From Sphingomonadales bacterium UBA2683 (GTDB lineage: Bacteria > Pseudomonadota > Alphaproteobacteria > Sphingomonadales > Sphingomonadaceae): DNA of 64,000 nucleotides. Numbering within the stretch: position 1 is the first letter of the stretch; each line of letters starts with the position of its first letter. The DNA lies in NCBI GenBank assembly GCA_002354635.1, contig DELZ01000002.1:1-64000 (forward strand), written 5' to 3'. Under the pieces are notes generated by a model. The model was not told where the DNA came from and searched no databases. It saw only the letters and a list, made by a program, of their open reading frames with translations. The translations under genes and the position numbers were made by a program. Below, piece after piece: positions 34,966 to 43,191 of this stretch.

Positions 34966-36477
34966 TCATTCCATATCCTCCAGCATCAGCTCTGCCGTCG
35001 CCTTTGCGCTGCCCACAACACCTGGAATACCGGCACCCGGATGCGTCCCTGCACCGACAAAATAGAGATTGTCGATGACATCGTCCCGGTTGTGCACCCG
35101 GAACCAGGCGCTTTGCGTCAGCAACGGCTCGAGGCTGAACGCACTGCCGAGATGCGCATTGAGGTCAGTGCCGAAATCCTGCGGCGTATAGTGAAAGCTG
35201 GTGACAATACGGTCGTGAATGTCGGGGATCAGCCGGTGGCCGATTTCATCGAGTATGCGTTTCTTGTAAATCGGCCCCATTTTTTCCCAGTCAATCGGCA
35301 GCTTGCCCTGATGTGGCACCGGTGCCAGCACATAGAAGGTGCTGTGGCCCTCGGGTGCCATTTCCGGATCGGTAACTGTCGGATGGTGCAGATAGAGCGA
35401 AAAATCGCTGGGCAGCACGCCGTTGTCATAAATATCTTCCAGCAGCCCTTTGTAGCGTGGCCCGAACAGGATCATATGGTGCGGTATGCCGGGCCAGCTC
35501 CCTTTCAGGCCGAAATGGACAACAAACAGCGACGGCGAATATTTCTTCTTCAACAGCTTTCCGCTGACCGTGTTGCTGCGGTGCTTGTGGCCGAGCAGGT
35601 CGCGGTAGCTGTGCACCACATCGGCATTGGAGGCGACGGCATCGAATGTCTCGCTCCAACCGGATTGGCAGGTGATGCCCGAGGCCCGGTCGCCGATCGT
35701 GTCAATTTTCGTCACAGGGTCGTTCAGCCGGATGACCCCGCCGATCCGCTCGAAATGCTTGACCATGGCGGCGACCAGCATATTGGTTCCGCCTTTGGCA
35801 AACCAGACGCCGCCGAGCCGTTCCAGCTTGTGGATCAGGCCGTATATGGCGCTGGTCTTCATCGGATTGCCACCGACCAGTAGCGACTGGAAGGACAGGA
35901 ATTCGCGCAATTTCTCGTTCTTCACAAAACCGGAGACCTTGGCATAGACCGATCGATAGGCTTCATATTTCATCAGTGCCGGTGCCGCCTTGATCATCGA
36001 CTTGAAATCGAGAAACGCCTTGGTGCCCAGCTTGATATAGCCTTCCTCGTACAGCCCGCCGCTATATTCGAGGAACTTCTTGTAGCCCTCGACATCGTCG
36101 GGCTCGATCGCGGCAATATTGGCGTACAGCTCTTCCGGATCGTTGACATAATCGAAATTGGTGCCGTCCGGCCAGTTGAGCCGGTAGAAGGGCGATACCG
36201 GCATCAGCTCGATATCCTTGGCCATGTCGTGGCCGGTTAGCTCCCACAATTGCGTCAGGCAATCCGGGTCGGTAATCACGGTTGGCCCGCCGTCGAAGAT
36301 AAAGCCTTCCTTTTCCCAGTAATAGGCCCGGCCGCCCGGCTTGTCGCGGCTTTCCAGGATAGTCGTCTGGATGCCGGCCGACTGCAACCGGATGGCGAGC
36401 GCCAGGCCACCGAAGCCGGAGCCGATCACGGCCGCTTTCTTGAACAGTTCATTCTGGGATTTTGCACGGTCACTCAT
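34966..36477 (-). CDS. crtI: Phytoene desaturase (lycopene-forming)
   Basis: 503 residues. FAD-dependent four-step desaturase making lycopene. The N-terminal dinucleotide site is KAAVIGSGFGGLALAIRLQSAG; the C-terminal family signature is NLYFVGAGTHPGAGIPGVVGSAKATAEL. Length and motifs fit bacterial CrtI. It starts 14 bp downstream of the crtY stop, so the two are co-transcribed. Confidence 0.96.
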   Translation of the reverse strand: MSDRAKSQNELFKKAAVIGSGFGGLALAIRLQSAGIQTTILESRDKPGGRAYYWEKEGFIFDGGPTVITDPDCLTQLWELTGHDMAKDIELMPVSPFYRLNWPDGTNFDYVNDPEELYANIAAIEPDDVEGYKKFLEYSGGLYEEGYIKLGTKAFLDFKSMIKAAPALMKYEAYRSVYAKVSGFVKNEKLREFLSFQSLLVGGNPMKTSAIYGLIHKLERLGGVWFAKGGTNMLVAAMVKHFERIGGVIRLNDPVTKIDTIGDRASGITCQSGWSETFDAVASNADVVHSYRDLLGHKHRSNTVSGKLLKKKYSPSLFVVHFGLKGSWPGIPHHMILFGPRYKGLLEDIYDNGVLPSDFSLYLHHPTVTDPEMAPEGHSTFYVLAPVPHQGKLPIDWEKMGPIYKKRILDEIGHRLIPDIHDRIVTSFHYTPQDFGTDLNAHLGSAFSLEPLLTQSAWFRVHNRDDVIDNLYFVGAGTHPGAGIPGVVGSAKATAELMLEDME

Positions 36478-36490
36478 AAAACAGTCATAC

Positions 36491-37663
36491 TCATCTATAT
36501 TTCAGCAATAGCGGGATGGCGCGGAAAACCGGAATCGGCGGTCGGCCGGTCAAAAGATTGGCCTGATCCAGCCGGGTGGACTTGCCCGCATAGAAGCGCT
36601 CAAGCAGTTTTTCGTCCTTCATGTAGGTGTGTTCCAGCGTCTTGTAGCGCTTGTCGGGATCCGCACCAAGAAACAGGAATGCGCACAGCATACGGTAAAA
36701 TTTCCCGTTTTTCCAATGGTTCTGAGCTAGATTGCGTAACATTTCATCCAGTTTCTTCTGACTGATATCGGACATTTCGGCGATCAGGATCGCGGTTTTT
36801 ACCGCCATCGGCAGCGAATAGCTGGTTATCGGCTGGATCAGCGCCGCCCTTGCTCCGGCTCGCGCGTCGACGCCCTGGTTGGCATGCCAAAAGGCTTCGA
36901 AATCACCGCCATAAATGACCGGAAGCTGCCCTTTTTCCTCGCTCAGCACCGCCTCGACCTGCCACCCCTGATCCGCTGCATAGGCGGCGATCCGGTCATG
37001 GCAGATTGCGCTGTCGAGATCTGCGGTATCCGCATAATAGGTGTCTTCGACGAAAATTTGCCTGTCGCCGAACGGCAGGCAATAGATGAACCGGTACCCG
37101 TCAATCTGTTCGACCGTCGCATCCATGATCACCGGCCGCTCCAGTCCGTGCGGTTCTTTCAATTGCAGCATCTGGCCGCAAAATTTCTGCCAGCCGATAT
37201 CCAGCGCCGAGACATCGCCGCTGCCGCGGACATCGAGCACCGCCTTAGCGGCGATCTCTGAACCGTTGGCCAACGTCACCAGACCCTTCTTGACCATCTT
37301 GGCTTGCTGACCGGTTTTCAGCCCCGAGGCCGGCAACTGCTTGCGCAAGGCCCGATCGAGATTTTTTGATTCGATCGAGAAATAGCCGTTGCTCAGGTTG
37401 CGGCTATATTTCGGAAAATGCACGTCATAGCTGTCCCATTGTCGGGAAATAAGCGGGTCGACCAGCCAGCGGTGTTCCGGTTCGACATCGCTTTCGAAAA
37501 AGGACCAGATATGGTTGCCACCAAAATGATCCTCGGCCTCGATCAGGGCAATCTCCAGATCGGGCCTCAATTTCAATAGTGCCATCGCCACCAGGCCGCC
37601 GACCAGTCCGCCGCCAGCTATAGCCAGATCATAGGGTCGGGAGGAACGCGCTTGCTTCGGCAT
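36491..37663 (-). CDS. crtY: Lycopene beta-cyclase
   Basis: 390 residues of the CrtY type: N-terminal DLAIAGGGLVGGLVAMALLK (FAD/NAD site), WSFFESDVEPEHRWL, KAVLDVRGSG, FVEDTYYADT and the C-terminal RPPIPVFRAIPLLL. It cyclises lycopene to beta-carotene. First gene of the crt operon; the 109-bp gap to the divergent hydroxylase holds the promoters. Confidence 0.95.
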   Translation of the reverse strand: MPKQARSSRPYDLAIAGGGLVGGLVAMALLKLRPDLEIALIEAEDHFGGNHIWSFFESDVEPEHRWLVDPLISRQWDSYDVHFPKYSRNLSNGYFSIESKNLDRALRKQLPASGLKTGQQAKMVKKGLVTLANGSEIAAKAVLDVRGSGDVSALDIGWQKFCGQMLQLKEPHGLERPVIMDATVEQIDGYRFIYCLPFGDRQIFVEDTYYADTADLDSAICHDRIAAYAADQGWQVEAVLSEEKGQLPVIYGGDFEAFWHANQGVDARAGARAALIQPITSYSLPMAVKTAILIAEMSDISQKKLDEMLRNLAQNHWKNGKFYRMLCAFLFLGADPDKRYKTLEHTYMKDEKLLERFYAGKSTRLDQANLLTGRPPIPVFRAIPLLLKYR

Positions 37664-37772
37664 CTCGATGCTTTAGCCGATGGCACGGGCAGGGGAAAGC
37701 CTGTCTGATAGTATGTAGCAGCTTCTTGCATTACCCCTTGCTCCCCCGCGATCCGCGCCATATTCCAATGTC

Positions 37773-38537
37773 ATGCAATTTGCCCCTGCCATCCTGCTTT
37801 CCGCGCTTGCCATGACCGCGATCGTGGGCGGGCGCTACCTTCTCAGCAGCGGCTTTTTCGCGTGGCTGACCGGACGGGTACGGCCGGGTCAATATGACCG
37901 TCTGAAACCGCAGATCGGTCGCGAGATCCGCTGGTCGCTGCTGTCCGCCGCGATCTACGGCATCCCCGCCGGTATTGTCGCCTGGGGCTGGCAGAATGCC
38001 GGCTGGACAAGGATTTACACAGACGTCGATATGTACCCATTGTGGTATTTACCGCTGTCGCTGTTCCTCTATCTCTTTCTCCACGATACTTGGTTCTACT
38101 GGACCCACCGGCTTTTTCACCGGCCGCAATGGTTCCGGATCGCGCACGCGGTGCACCATGACAGCCGGCCACCAACCGCATGGGCAGCGATGAGCTTTCA
38201 CCCGGTCGAGGCGATCAGCGGCGCTGTTGTCATTCCGGCTCTGGTCATCGCGATACCGATTCATGTTGGCGTTTTGGGTTTGGTATTGCTGGTGATGACG
38301 GTTATGGGCGTCTCCAATCATATGGGCTGGGAGATGTTTCCACGCTGGCTTGTTCAGGGAAGATTGGGGCAGTGGCTGATAACCGCGACCCATCATGAAA
38401 AGCATCACGAATTGTACAGAGGTAATTATGGGTTATATTTTCGCTTTTGGGACCGCTTTTGCGGCACGGATATCGGGCTTGCCAACCTTGGCAGCGGCGT
38501 CGGCCCTACTGCTCGGAGCCAGCGCGTCCGCGAGTGA
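37773..38537 (+). CDS. Sterol desaturase/fatty-acid hydroxylase superfamily protein
   Basis: 254 residues, four hydrophobic segments and the di-iron histidine clusters HDTWFYWTHRLFH, HAVHHDS and HHEKHH. Such integral membrane enzymes hydroxylate or desaturate lipids or carotenoid rings. The position divergent from crtY suggests a ring hydroxylase (CrtZ- or CrtG-like role), but substrate is not readable from sequence. Its last 36 codons, including GNYGLYFRFWDRFCGTDIG, overlap the start of the DUF2141 gene in another frame. Confidence 0.88.
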   Translation: MQFAPAILLSALAMTAIVGGRYLLSSGFFAWLTGRVRPGQYDRLKPQIGREIRWSLLSAAIYGIPAGIVAWGWQNAGWTRIYTDVDMYPLWYLPLSLFLYLFLHDTWFYWTHRLFHRPQWFRIAHAVHHDSRPPTAWAAMSFHPVEAISGAVVIPALVIAIPIHVGVLGLVLLVMTVMGVSNHMGWEMFPRWLVQGRLGQWLITATHHEKHHELYRGNYGLYFRFWDRFCGTDIGLANLGSGVGPTARSQRVRE

Positions 38538-38937
38538 AAGCCCGGTTGCCACGGCCCCGGCGATCTCGGCTTCGATCGATATTGCGATTACCGGCCTGCG
38601 GTCCGAAAAGGGCAATGTTCTGGTCTGTCTCAGTACCGATCCGAAATATTTTCCCGATTGCGGCAAGGACGCAAAAGCGCGCAAAATGAAGGTCTCGGCC
38701 GCCCGTGCCGGCAATATCCAGATTGAAGGTGTGAAACCCGGCACCTATGCCGTGGCGCTGATCCATGACGAAAATGCCAACGGCAAAATGGATATGCGGT
38801 TGTTTCTGCCGCGCGAGGGCTTCGGTTTCTCCCGCAATCCGAAAATCCGCATGGGCCCGCCAAAGTTTGAATCCTCCCAATTCGTCGTTGGCGAAGAGGA
38901 CGCGCACTATGCTGTGAAGATGAACTATATCCTCTGA
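38428..38937 (+). CDS. DUF2141 domain-containing secreted protein
   Basis: 169 residues. From M at 38428: signal-like MGYIFAFGTAF ... LLLGASASASE, then the DUF2141 domain with LRSEKGNVLVCLS, VKPGTYAVALIHDENANGKMD and REGFGFSRNP. This beta-rich family is secreted or periplasmic and of unknown function. GAGG is 7 bases upstream. The first 36 codons lie inside the hydroxylase reading frame, so its signal peptide is overprinted on a conserved hydroxylase tail; a shorter TTG start near 38483 is the alternative. Confidence 0.82.
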   Translation: MGYIFAFGTAFAARISGLPTLAAASALLLGASASASESPVATAPAISASIDIAITGLRSEKGNVLVCLSTDPKYFPDCGKDAKARKMKVSAARAGNIQIEGVKPGTYAVALIHDENANGKMDMRLFLPREGFGFSRNPKIRMGPPKFESSQFVVGEEDAHYAVKMNYIL

Positions 38938-39038
38938 TCGCATCCTTTTTCCTTGGTAGATCGGCATATTCTGGCAGTGATGGAACAGTTACCCCCTCTG
39001 CGCGTTGACCTGATGCGCAAACAAACCGGGAATCAGTC

Positions 39039-39905
39039 TTGAAACATTCTAACCTAATTCGCCAGGCCGTGCTCCTTTCTGTCGGTCTGGGCCTGTCGTC
39101 TCCGCTGCTGGCACAGGAAGGTCCGGCGACGGTCCCGGTCGAACGATCCGTTTTTGATGGCGATTATGTGACCGTCGGCGGCGGCGTAGCGGTTGGCCCC
39201 AGCTATGAAGGGTCGGACAATTACACAATCTCTCCCTTGCCGGTTGTACTCGGCAGCATCGGTGGTGTCGATTTTCAACCGCGCGGTCCCGGCATTGCCT
39301 TTGATTTCATCCCAGACCAAAAGGACGCCAAGGTCGACTTTATTTTTGGACCGGTCGTGCGTGCGCGCTTCGATCGTCAGAATTCGATCAAGGATCCCGT
39401 TGTGCGCTCGCTCGGTGAACTGGATTTCGCCGTTGAAGTGGGGCCGTTCGCGGGCATTCAGGTCAACCGTGTGCTCAACCCCTATGACTCGCTGACCGCA
39501 CAGGTCGATCTGCGCTGGGATGTCGCCGGAGCGCATGACGGCATGGTCGTCTTTCCCAGCCTGACCTATTTCACCCCGCTCAGCCGCAGTATTGTGACCA
39601 GCCTGTCGGTCAACGCCGAGCATGTCGATGACAACTATGCGAACTATTATTTCAGCATTTCGCCCGCCGGATCGACCGCAAGCGGTCTGCCATCCTTCAC
39701 CGCGACCGGCGGATGGAAAAATGTCGGCGTAACCTCGCTGACTGCGATCGACCTCGACGGCGATGTAACAAATGGGGGTTTCAGCCTGATTTTTCTTGGC
39801 AGCTATTCGCGCATTCTGAGTGACGCAAAACGCTCCCCGGTGACCGCGATCCGCGGTAGCGCAAACCAGTTTTTCGGCGCCCTGGGCGTGGGCTATACTT
39901 TCTGA
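39039..39905 (+). CDS. MipA/OmpV family outer membrane protein
   Basis: 288 residues from a TTG start. A signal peptide ends at LLAQEG, followed by alternating beta strands: DYVTVGGGVAVGPSYEGSDNY, IAFDFIPDQK, and a C-terminal strand GALGVGYTF ending in an aromatic residue, as outer-membrane barrels do. MipA/OmpV proteins anchor murein synthases or act as porins. GGGAATC near the start is a weak ribosome site. It ends overlapping the LysR gene by 13 bp, tail to tail. Confidence 0.9.
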   Translation: MKHSNLIRQAVLLSVGLGLSSPLLAQEGPATVPVERSVFDGDYVTVGGGVAVGPSYEGSDNYTISPLPVVLGSIGGVDFQPRGPGIAFDFIPDQKDAKVDFIFGPVVRARFDRQNSIKDPVVRSLGELDFAVEVGPFAGIQVNRVLNPYDSLTAQVDLRWDVAGAHDGMVVFPSLTYFTPLSRSIVTSLSVNAEHVDDNYANYYFSISPAGSTASGLPSFTATGGWKNVGVTSLTAIDLDGDVTNGGFSLIFLGSYSRILSDAKRSPVTAIRGSANQFFGALGVGYTF

Positions 39906-40804
39906 AAAGGCGGTCGATTGGAGAGCCCCTGATCTGCCGCCCTGTTCTTCATTGCATCGACAAAAATCCGGGTGGCCGGCAAACTGCGCCGGGCGCTCTC
40001 GAATAACAGATTTATCGGCAAGAGTTTTGGTTTCGTCGATCTCAGAACCTCAATCAATTTGCCCTGCCGGATGGATTCCTCCACTTGGTAGCTGAGCAAA
40101 TTTGCTATCCCCATTCCCGCTTCCGCAGCCGCAATCGCAGAGTCTACGGTATTGAGCAGCAGGCGCGGTGCTAATTTGACTGGTTCTTGGTCCAGCCGCC
40201 ATTCGCCAACCGCTCGCGGACCGGTTGTGCCGATCGTGCGATGCCGGGTCAGATCGGACGGTTTGTCTGGATGGCCATGCCTGGCAAGATAGGCGGGGCT
40301 GGCGACCAGTTTTTGGCGGACAAATCCGATCGGTATCGCCAGCAAGCTGCTGTCTGCCAGCTTTCCGATCCGCACCGCGACGTCGATACCCTCTTCCACA
40401 ATACGGACATTGCGATCGACAAGCATCATTCTGATATCGAGCTGTTCATGTTGCTCCATCATTGTTCCGATTACCGGCAATACGTGCAGCCGTCCGAACA
40501 TGACCGGCGCCGTGACATAAAATTGTCCGCGGGGTTCTGTTCGGGCGCCGGAGACCTGTCTCTCGGCATCCTGAATATCGGCCAATATCCTGCGTGCGCG
40601 GGGCAGAAATGCCGCGCCGTCATCGGTCAGTGATACGGCGCGGGTGGAGCGGTGGAAGAGCGAAACGCCCAGGCGGCTTTCCAATGCGCCAATGCCTCTT
40701 GTAACCGTTGGGGGCGATACGCGAAACGCTTTGGCTGCTGCAGAAAAACTGCCCTGATCGGCAACCGCAACAAACATTTCCAGCGTCTGAATTCGATCCA
40801 TCAT
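39893..40804 (-). CDS. LysR family transcriptional regulator
   Basis: 303 residues: N-terminal winged HTH (MDRIQTLEMFVAVADQGSFSAAAKAFRVSPPTVTRGIGALESRLG) and a periplasmic-binding-protein-like effector domain (RGQFYVTAPVMFGRLHVLP, MGIANLLSYQVEE). Divergent from the PPOX-VOC-DUF1348 operon, which it presumably controls; the shared 144-bp region has an inverted repeat with the T-N11-A shape. Confidence 0.92.
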   Translation of the reverse strand: MMDRIQTLEMFVAVADQGSFSAAAKAFRVSPPTVTRGIGALESRLGVSLFHRSTRAVSLTDDGAAFLPRARRILADIQDAERQVSGARTEPRGQFYVTAPVMFGRLHVLPVIGTMMEQHEQLDIRMMLVDRNVRIVEEGIDVAVRIGKLADSSLLAIPIGFVRQKLVASPAYLARHGHPDKPSDLTRHRTIGTTGPRAVGEWRLDQEPVKLAPRLLLNTVDSAIAAAEAGMGIANLLSYQVEESIRQGKLIEVLRSTKPKLLPINLLFESARRSLPATRIFVDAMKNRAADQGLSNRPPFQKV

Positions 40805-40839
40805 TATTTCCTATAATGAAATAGTGATGTTCAAAAATA

Positions 40840-40861
40840 TGCTATTATCACTTTTATAGCA
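40840..40861. promoter_or_regulatory. Candidate LysR binding site
   Basis: TGCTAT (40840-40845) and ATAGCA (40856-40861) flank a 10-nt centre, matching the T-N11-A palindrome bound by LysR proteins. It lies between the divergent LysR and PPOX genes. Confidence 0.55.
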
Positions 40862-40948
40862 ATAGACTATCCCTTCTCTCGCGCGGTCGATGGAACCTCT
40901 GTTCATCACAATCGAGGTTCTTCCGAGCACGCGAACCGGAGAATGGAA

Positions 40949-41593
40949 ATGGCACAAAATTACATTCGAACCCTGTTCACCGATGCCGCGCGCGCCATGC
41001 AGGAACAAGCTGGATCGCGCGATGCCTATGCGAGAATGGAGCAGGGTGACTATGTCGGGCCCGATATTCTGGGGAAGAAGGAAGCCATGTTCCTGGCCGC
41101 CCGTGACAGTTTCTATATCGCCAGCGTAACCGCAGATGGATGGCCCTATGTTCAGCATCGTGGCGGACCAATAGGTTTTCTCAAAATGCTCGATGGCAAT
41201 CGGCTGGCATTCGCCGACTATCGTGGCAACAAGCAGTATATCAGCACGACCAATTTGCAGGCCCGGCCCGGTGTCTCGCTGTTCCTGATGGATTATCCCA
41301 ACCAGCGGCGCCTGAAGATTCTGGGCAACGCAAAAATAGTTGAACTGGATGACGACTCCGAATTGCTCAATTCACTTATGCGGGTCGACTACAAGGCGGT
41401 GCCGGAAAGGATCTATGTCATCGACGTGATCGGTTTCGACTGGAATTGTCCGCAGCATATCATGCCGCGTTTTACGGAAACGGAAATCGCTTCCGCCATT
41501 GCCCCGCTGACCGCCGAGGTGGAACAGCTTCGTGCCGAAGTCGCTCGGTTGCGCGCCCGGCAACCCATTTCAAAGCCCAACCAAGGAGAATGA
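40949..41593 (+). CDS. Pyridoxamine 5'-phosphate oxidase family flavoprotein
   Basis: 214 residues with a split-barrel FMN domain: SFYIASVTADGWPYVQHRGGPIGFLKML, LAFADYRGNKQYISTTNL and RRLKILGNAKIVEL. The C-terminus is a coiled coil (AEVEQLRAEVARLRAR). This subgroup is not the vitamin B6 enzyme but a wider FMN/heme/F420-binding family. Start 40949 has GGAG seven bases upstream. First gene of a three-gene unit (3 bp to the next). Confidence 0.88.
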   Translation: MAQNYIRTLFTDAARAMQEQAGSRDAYARMEQGDYVGPDILGKKEAMFLAARDSFYIASVTADGWPYVQHRGGPIGFLKMLDGNRLAFADYRGNKQYISTTNLQARPGVSLFLMDYPNQRRLKILGNAKIVELDDDSELLNSLMRVDYKAVPERIYVIDVIGFDWNCPQHIMPRFTETEIASAIAPLTAEVEQLRAEVARLRARQPISKPNQGE

Positions 41594-41596
41594 CAT

Positions 41597-42007
41597 ATGA
41601 CTACGTCCCTGACGACTGGAGTGCACCATGTTGGCCTAGCCCTTCCCGATATCGACGCGGCGCGCGATTTTTTCTGCGATGCCCTCGGCTATCAATTGGT
41701 CGGCGGCGTGCCCGACTATCCCGCCCATTTTATATCGGACGGCTCGACGCTGCTGACGCTCTGGCAGGTGAGTGACCCGGAGACGGCAACAGCCTTTGAC
41801 CGCAAACGGAATATCGGCCTCCACCATCTCGCCATAGGTGTTGCCGACGATACAGCGCTGGCAACCGTTTACGATCGTATCAGTGCATGGCCGAATGCCG
41901 AAATCGAATTTGCACCTTGTCCTATCGGTGAGGGCTCGACGGTCTGCCATTTTATCTGTGCCATTCCCGGCGGTGCCCGGGTTGAATTCGCCACGCCTTT
42001 TGCTTGA
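41597..42007 (+). CDS. VOC family protein
   Basis: 136 residues. GVHHVGLALPDIDAARDFFCDALGY and NIGLHHLAIGVADDTALATVYD are the two VOC modules, each with the metal-ligand His pattern, and GARVEFATPF ends the second with its Glu. Probably a small dioxygenase or glyoxalase; substrate unknown. Co-transcribed with PPOX upstream. Confidence 0.88.
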   Translation: MTTSLTTGVHHVGLALPDIDAARDFFCDALGYQLVGGVPDYPAHFISDGSTLLTLWQVSDPETATAFDRKRNIGLHHLAIGVADDTALATVYDRISAWPNAEIEFAPCPIGEGSTVCHFICAIPGGARVEFATPFA

Positions 42008-42018
42008 GGAGCCAGCGC

Positions 42019-42489
42019 ATGGAAGAAGAAAATCCTCCCTTGCCACCCTTCGATCGGGGGTCTGCCATCCGCAAGGTGCGTGCTGCAGAAGACGGCTGGA
42101 ACAGTCGTGATCCTTCACGCGTGGCACTTGCCTATTCAACCGACAGCATCTGGCGAAATCGCGATATGTTTCTCGCCGGTCGGGACGAAATCCGCACATT
42201 TCTGAACCAAAAATGGGAAAGAGAGCAGGAATATCGGTTGATCAAGGAACTCTGGGCCTTTTCCGGTAGTCGCATTGCGGTACGCTTTGCCTATGAATGG
42301 CATGATGACGCCGGCCAATGGTGGCGTTCTTATGGCAATGAAAACTGGGAGTTTGAATCCAATGGTCTGATGGCCCGGCGCCTTGCCAGCATCAATGATT
42401 TGCCGATTGATCTGGCGGACCGCCTGTTCTTCTGGCCTCAGGGGAGTCGGCCCGACGACCATCCTGGACTAAGCGAGCTCGGTTTGTAA
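42019..42489 (+). CDS. DUF1348 / nuclear transport factor 2-like protein
   Basis: 156 residues. NTF2-like cone fold with the DUF1348 pattern: IRKVRAAEDGWNSRDPSRVALAYSTDSIWRNRD, FLNQKWEREQEYRLIKELW, RFAYEWHDDAGQWWRSYGNENWEF. The family has no settled activity. GAGGAG lies 7 nt before ATG 42019. Last gene of the PPOX-VOC-DUF1348 unit. Confidence 0.9.
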   Translation: MEEENPPLPPFDRGSAIRKVRAAEDGWNSRDPSRVALAYSTDSIWRNRDMFLAGRDEIRTFLNQKWEREQEYRLIKELWAFSGSRIAVRFAYEWHDDAGQWWRSYGNENWEFESNGLMARRLASINDLPIDLADRLFFWPQGSRPDDHPGLSELGL

Positions 42490-42723
42490 ATCTTGTCGAA
42501 CCTGCTACCCGTTTGCTCCCGACATCCGATGATAGCCAGCAAATAGCCGTCGGGTAGTTTGGATGTGTACACCCGGCTTTTATTCATGCACCGGCCTGAG
42601 GAAATTGCCCGCCAACAGCGGGCTGTTCGTCAAACCCTGCATATTATTCTGCCAACGGCATCGAAATGCGATCACAATCTTCTATCATCAACGCGGGAAT
42701 CTGCCTGAGGGGAAGGAAGCGGC

Positions 42724-43191
42724 ATGCAGCTGACAGTCAATGGAGAAGAGCGCGAATATGATGGTGACGGCGAAATGCCGCTGCTTTGGTATTTGCGGGA
42801 TAACAGCAATCTCAAGGGTACCAAATTCGGATGCGGTGCCGGCCTGTGCGGCGCATGTACCGTACATGTCGACGGGAAAGCCACCCGTTCCTGCGTGACT
42901 CCGATGTCGGTGATCGAGGGTGCCAGCGTCGCGACCATCGAATCCTTGGCCGACGGAGACGGGCTGCACCCCGTGCAGCAGGCATGGATCGAGGAAGATG
43001 TGGCCCAGTGCGGCTATTGCCAGGCCGGACAGATCATGGCGGTGGTCGATCTGCTCGAGCGTATTCCGCATCCGACAGATGCAGAAATCGATGCCAATCT
43101 TACCAATATCTGCCGTTGCGGTACCTATTACCGGCTCCGCAAGGCAGTCCACCGCGCCGCCGAGCTGAGCGACAGGGGATGGTTCTCATGA
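42724..43191 (+). CDS. (2Fe-2S)-binding small subunit of a molybdenum hydroxylase (IorA-like)
   Basis: 155 residues. Plant-type [2Fe-2S] cluster near the N-terminus (GCGAGLCGACTVHVDG ... C) and a second all-helical cluster (QCGYCQAGQIM ... CRCGTYYRLRKAV). It relays electrons for an isoquinoline 1-oxidoreductase/aldehyde-oxidase-type enzyme. GGGGAAGGAAG precedes the ATG. It overlaps the large subunit by ATGA, the usual two-gene arrangement. Confidence 0.92.
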   Translation: MQLTVNGEEREYDGDGEMPLLWYLRDNSNLKGTKFGCGAGLCGACTVHVDGKATRSCVTPMSVIEGASVATIESLADGDGLHPVQQAWIEEDVAQCGYCQAGQIMAVVDLLERIPHPTDAEIDANLTNICRCGTYYRLRKAVHRAAELSDRGWFS

